8,439 nt of DNA from Candidatus Kapaibacterium sp. Its GTDB lineage: Bacteria > Bacteroidota > Ignavibacteria > Kapaibacteriales > UBA2268. Made by a program: the position numbers and the translations under genes. Below the pieces are notes generated by a model that ran no database searches, was not told the DNA's origin, and saw only the letters and a program-made list of their open reading frames with translations. This document shows, one piece after another, positions 5,537 through 8,439 of the stretch. Position 1 is the stretch's first letter. Each line of letters begins with the position of its first letter. Location of the stretch: NCBI GenBank assembly GCA_938038165.1, contig CALHRB010000384.1:1-8439 (forward strand), written 5' to 3'.

Positions 5537-6760
5537 TTAATCCCTTCTATATGGTTTGAACCATATTTCACCAATGCTGACATCAATATTCAAACGACCA
5601 AACATTTCTTTCAAAAGACCATTATCATTTGTTCCACGACTTCCAAGAGTTATTGCAGCATTCAGGATTGCAGTTCCAACAATCGGGATTTCAAAACCAA
5701 AGGAACCATAAATTTCATTGATGTCTTGAGATGATATATTATAATATAAATGATTAAAGCCAAAACCTAAATTATATGTAATTCTATCGGCTAAATCCGA
5801 GGATGATGATTTTGTTCCAAGTCTTTTTAGTCCAAAAGATAAAGAGGAGTAGTTCTTGAATTTAACTGAAGGTCCACCTTTATAGTTAAATCTGGAAAAA
5901 TCCTGCTGAATATAATCAAGCCCGAACAATACTTTTCCTAATGTATAAGACAATCCTAATCCAAATCGTGAGGGAATTTGAGAGCTAAGGCTTAATGTAT
6001 ATGATGAATCAGTAACCAACTGTGAATAATAAGTCATTTTTCTCTGATATTCAAGATTTGGATTCGACTCATAAAAGAGACCAAGTCCGAAATTTTTCAC
6101 TGGATTTAGGTAAATTCCGGCTTTATAACCAAGCCCAGCAAAATAATCCTCGAATAAAGTTTCGGAGGAATAGCCATAGTAATCATAAAAAAGTGTCCTG
6201 ATTGAATTTGTTATTTTACCAAAAGTGGCTATTCCCATAACACCGACAGCTGCAAAATCGGTCAATTTGATTGAAGCTCCAAGAAATGCATGAGAAAGCC
6301 CGCCACTACCGCTATAATAGTTTTGTCCGGTTAATTCCAATCCCTCGATATTTTTAAAAACAGGGGTAGAAATTAAGTAGTTGACTGAACTATAAGGAGC
6401 AACACCAAATGCGGCTGATAACCCAAGAGAGGTATCAATTGAAAAAAGGGCTTTTATACCATCTATTTTACCATTATTCTGAAAAAGGGAATTCTTATCA
6501 TTTGTTATATAATTTTGATTGAATCTATAGCCGGCACTTAGCCTAGTATGAGTAACATAACTCCAAAGAGCAGGATTATTGCTGTTTATAGAGTAATCAG
6601 ATGGTATAGCAATTGAAGTTCCAGCAATTCCGTCATAAGATGCACCAATTGATTTTATCTGATCACCAATCCCGAAAATGGAGTAATTCGATCCACCTTG
6701 AGAATATATATTTTTAGAAAAACATAAAATGAATATCAATATATAAATCAACTTTTTCAT
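5537..6760 (-). CDS. FadL/OmpP1-like outer-membrane beta-barrel protein
   Basis: A 407-residue outer-membrane protein. A signal peptide covers residues 1-20 (cleavage expected after NIYS). The mature N-terminus, SNYSIFGIGD at 24-33, resembles the SPYSRFGLGD-type start of many Bacteroidota barrels, and SINSNNPALW (57-66) matches the asparagine-proline motif of the FadL/PorV-like fold. The rest alternates hydrophobic and polar residues in many 8-12-residue strands rich in Gly, Tyr, Phe and Ser (for example 171-180, 213-230, 266-290, 338-360), typical of transmembrane beta-strands. No globular domain is evident. The usual terminal aromatic residue is replaced by YRRD. It starts 3 bp after the lipoprotein stop and ends 4 bp before fbp, so all three are coexpressed. 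The likely role is passage of a hydrophobic or sugar-related compound, or anchoring of the lipoprotein; neither is shown by sequence. Confidence 0.82.
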   Translation of the reverse strand: MKKLIYILIFILCFSKNIYSQGGSNYSIFGIGDQIKSIGASYDGIAGTSIAIPSDYSINSNNPALWSYVTHTRLSAGYRFNQNYITNDKNSLFQNNGKIDGIKALFSIDTSLGLSAAFGVAPYSSVNYLISTPVFKNIEGLELTGQNYYSGSGGLSHAFLGASIKLTDFAAVGVMGIATFGKITNSIRTLFYDYYGYSSETLFEDYFAGLGYKAGIYLNPVKNFGLGLFYESNPNLEYQRKMTYYSQLVTDSSYTLSLSSQIPSRFGLGLSYTLGKVLFGLDYIQQDFSRFNYKGGPSVKFKNYSSLSFGLKRLGTKSSSSDLADRITYNLGFGFNHLYYNISSQDINEIYGSFGFEIPIVGTAILNAAITLGSRGTNDNGLLKEMFGRLNIDVSIGEIWFKPYRRD

Positions 6761-6763
6761 TCC

Positions 6764-7978
6764 TTACTTCTTCAATTGAGGTCTTATTGAGTAAATTATC
6801 CTAAGTTTCGGGACAAGGTTGCTATCCTGATCATTTATGTTATAAAAAGTATAGCGGTCGAGTTTACGATATGTATTTAAACCATCAAGAGAAAGAACGA
6901 TTTCGCCTTTGCCGCTACCGCGAACCCAAGATTCTATAAGTTGAGCTAAAGCCGGAAATAGATATCTATTGGAATTTTGATATCTAAAACCATAAATCGA
7001 GCGGTAGGGAACAGAATCAATTTTTCTGTCTCTATAATCTCCTGCGAACAGGATTGAATCAACTAAGGCATTGCCGAATCTTGACTTACTTCGATTCAGC
7101 CATAATTCCAGCTCAGCTTTGTGAACTGATGAATTTTTTGGTATCTGGCTAAAATCAAATTTTAGTTTAGGATGGTATATAATTCCACCTTGAAAAGTAA
7201 GCGAGTTTGGTTCGGGTTTATCGCTATCAATGTATGAAGATTCAATATTGGAAAGCGATGTAACCGAATCGCGATTTCCTTGCTGATTGATGAAATAAAT
7301 TTTTAAAATAGGCCTCAATCTGGACTCGGTCACCATCTGGCTTGAAAATAAATTGATTATGCTTGAATTGTTATCAGGTAATAAAGCCAAGCCCCAAGGG
7401 TCAACTCTATCAGGTTGGAATTTTAGCCAGTCATCAATCAATGATACATTCAATGGAATAACAATTTGAGGCATAGTATCCTGAAGCTTTAATCTCTGAT
7501 TGAATGCCCCTAATATTTTAGCATCAAAATAATCAGAATTTCCGCCAGCATCGAATATTGTATCCCAAGTTGTTAAGTTTGACCAGTATTTAACGACAGG
7601 TTGAATCCTGAAAGAAAAAACTCCATTGTTTGTGTCGCCATAAGCATACCTCAGCGGAAAAAGCGTTAAGGAAACTGAATCAATTTTATAGATTTTCAAA
7701 GAATCCGGAGGTCTCGAAAATCTAAGGAAACTAATGGCTTTTATACTGTCTGACTTCCCGACAAAAATAGACCCAATATTAAAAAGTGATTCACGATTCA
7801 AGAACGATTCTGTTTCGGTAATAAACCGATATTCGGTGTTAGATGTCCCTACGACTGTTATAGTGTCATAGAGCAAGGTGAAACCTAAATCAGTAGGTTT
7901 TTCGTTGCAAGAAAAAAACAGAATAATTGAAATTAAGAAATAACAAAACAAGCCTGAAATTTTAATTCTTTTTAACAT
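6764..7978 (-). CDS. DUF4270/DNRLRE-like two-domain lipoprotein
   Basis: A 404-residue envelope lipoprotein. Residues 1-23 form a signal peptide ending in FFS with lipid cysteine C24. NEKPTDLGFTLLYDTI (25-40) resembles the start of Bacteroidota DUF4270 lipoproteins. Two similar halves follow. The first has FLRFSRPPDSLKIYKIDSV (84-102), a WSNLTTW segment (132-138), LIDDWL (180-185), GLALLPD (196-202), and ends RPILKIYF (222-229). The second has KLKFDFSQIP (271-280), KAELELWL (287-294), LIESWV (347-352), and ends VPKLRIIY (389-396). This order matches DNRLRE-type beta-sandwich domains, often found in secreted glycan-related proteins. No catalytic motif is visible, so a binding or structural role is likelier. 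No Shine-Dalgarno precedes the ATG; the leader is AT-rich. The glycogen-synthase-like gene ends 51 bp upstream, an order I recall from Bacteroidota with DUF4270. Confidence 0.72.
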   Translation of the reverse strand: MLKRIKISGLFCYFLISIILFFSCNEKPTDLGFTLLYDTITVVGTSNTEYRFITETESFLNRESLFNIGSIFVGKSDSIKAISFLRFSRPPDSLKIYKIDSVSLTLFPLRYAYGDTNNGVFSFRIQPVVKYWSNLTTWDTIFDAGGNSDYFDAKILGAFNQRLKLQDTMPQIVIPLNVSLIDDWLKFQPDRVDPWGLALLPDNNSSIINLFSSQMVTESRLRPILKIYFINQQGNRDSVTSLSNIESSYIDSDKPEPNSLTFQGGIIYHPKLKFDFSQIPKNSSVHKAELELWLNRSKSRFGNALVDSILFAGDYRDRKIDSVPYRSIYGFRYQNSNRYLFPALAQLIESWVRGSGKGEIVLSLDGLNTYRKLDRYTFYNINDQDSNLVPKLRIIYSIRPQLKK

Positions 7979-8029
7979 TCAAATAATAAATAATAATACT
8001 TGCGCAATCAGTAAAACGGTTTAGATTTA

Positions 8030-8439
8030 TCAATCTTTTAGAATTGTCCTGTAAATTTCGTCATATTTTTTAAGAGAAGTGCTCCATGAAGAATCCCTAT
8101 GCATAATTCTAAAAGCTAAATCTTCCCATTCTGTTCTGATTTTGAATTTTTTTAGGGCAGAATTTAAGGCTTTTAACAGGTTATCAGCTTTAAAATCATT
8201 AAAAAGAAATCCATTACTATCGGTATTTTCGGATTTGTAATCAACGATAAACTCAAGATTTGCTCCAGTTGCCCTTGCGACAGGGACTGAACCATAAGCA
8301 AGAGATGTTAAGGCTTTCCATCCATTTGATTCATACCTGGAAGGAATCAGAAATATGTCGGATCCTGCAAATATTTGATGCAACAAAGAATTATCAGATC
8401 CAAATTTAACAGAAAATTTTGAGGGATAATCTTTAGCCA
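8030..8439 (-). CDS. Glycogen/starch synthase-like glycosyltransferase, C-terminal part
   Basis: The frame is open to the window edge, so only the last 135 complete codons are seen; the TTG at 8386 is internal, not a start. The sequence is the GT-B C-terminal nucleotide-sugar-binding half. Its segments are LLHQIFAGSDIFLIPSRYES, then GWKALTSLAYGSVPVARATGANLEFIVDY, GFLFNDF, and a last helix SSWSTSLKKYDEIYRTIL. These align with GT5 bacterial glycogen synthases (AHxIYAGADxFLMPSRFEPCGLxQ, YGTxPVVRxTGGLxDTV, dFSWxxSAxxYxxLY). The enzyme would add glucose from ADP- or UDP-glucose to a growing alpha-glucan. The usual EPCGLxQ loop reads ESNGWKA here, so the donor-binding loop is divergent and a different GT4/GT5 activity is possible. 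It is the first visible gene of the minus-strand cluster that includes fbp. Confidence 0.78.
   Translation of the reverse strand, partial: AKDYPSKFSVKFGSDNSLLHQIFAGSDIFLIPSRYESNGWKALTSLAYGSVPVARATGANLEFIVDYKSENTDSNGFLFNDFKADNLLKALNSALKKFKIRTEWEDLAFRIMHRDSSWSTSLKKYDEIYRTILKD

Noticed and set aside
5533..5586. Extended fbp N-terminus overlapping the barrel gene
   Set aside because: It would overlap the upstream gene's last codons in another frame, adds 18 residues foreign to class I FBPases, and lacks a ribosome site as good as the one before 5532.
4585..5734. Three plus-strand frames of about 70 codons opposite fbp and the barrel gene
   Set aside because: They are antisense shadows of well-supported genes, with no family features or initiation signals.
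8000..8007. Palindrome TTGCGCAA in the gap before the lipoprotein gene
   Set aside because: An isolated 8-bp palindrome with no second copy nearby; too little to call an operator.
1..8439. CRISPR arrays, insertion sequences, tRNAs or phage genes
   Set aside because: I saw no regularly spaced direct repeats, transposase motifs, terminal inverted repeats or tRNA cloverleaf signatures on either strand by eye.

Overview
The window is AT-rich (by eye roughly one third G+C) and looks like a chromosomal segment from the Bacteroidota/Chlorobiota/Ignavibacteriota group. Supporting signs are a YceI plus Rieske-lipoprotein neighbourhood, a DUF2795 protein, a glycogen-synthase-like gene followed by a DUF4270-like lipoprotein and a FadL-like outer-membrane barrel, and two TAnnTTTG-type -7 boxes. 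The assignment to a phylum is inference; genus is not visible. I see no phage, transposon, CRISPR, tRNA or rRNA signal.

Left arm, plus strand (51-2213): a two-helix membrane protein of unknown function; a secreted YceI-family lipid-binding protein; a small lipoprotein with a twin-arginine-type leader and a complete bc1-type Rieske [2Fe-2S] site; and a short, very acidic DUF2795 protein. The first three are all exported or membrane proteins and may form a periplasmic redox/isoprenoid-quinone module, though candidate hairpins and a promoter before the Rieske gene suggest more than one transcript. Two ORF starts extend too far upstream at TTG codons; the Shine-Dalgarno positions move them to 470 and 1312.

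A perfect 12-bp GC-cored hairpin with flanking A and T tracts (2261-2290) sits in the 102-bp gap where the two arms converge and can serve as a terminator in both directions.

Right arm, minus strand (8439 down to 2316): the 3' end of a GT5-like glycogen/starch synthase (cut by the window edge), then a lipoprotein built of two DNRLRE/DUF4270-like halves, a FadL-like outer-membrane beta-barrel, class I fructose-1,6-bisphosphatase, a class I SAM methyltransferase, and a KamA-family radical SAM/PLP aminomutase. The lipoprotein, barrel and fbp genes are separated by only 3 and 4 bp and are almost certainly one transcription unit; the methyltransferase follows after 29 bp. The aminomutase follows a 110-bp gap with its own strong Shine-Dalgarno and may be separately transcribed. 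Gluconeogenesis (fbp) and glucan synthesis thus flank an envelope pair of unknown role.

The points most worth a second look are the aminomutase, which keeps the iron-sulfur, PLP-lysine and carboxylate-binding positions but has apparently lost both aspartates that recognise lysine in lysine 2,3-aminomutase, and the lipoprotein-barrel pair locked into a carbohydrate operon. Nothing here is demonstrably a new system.
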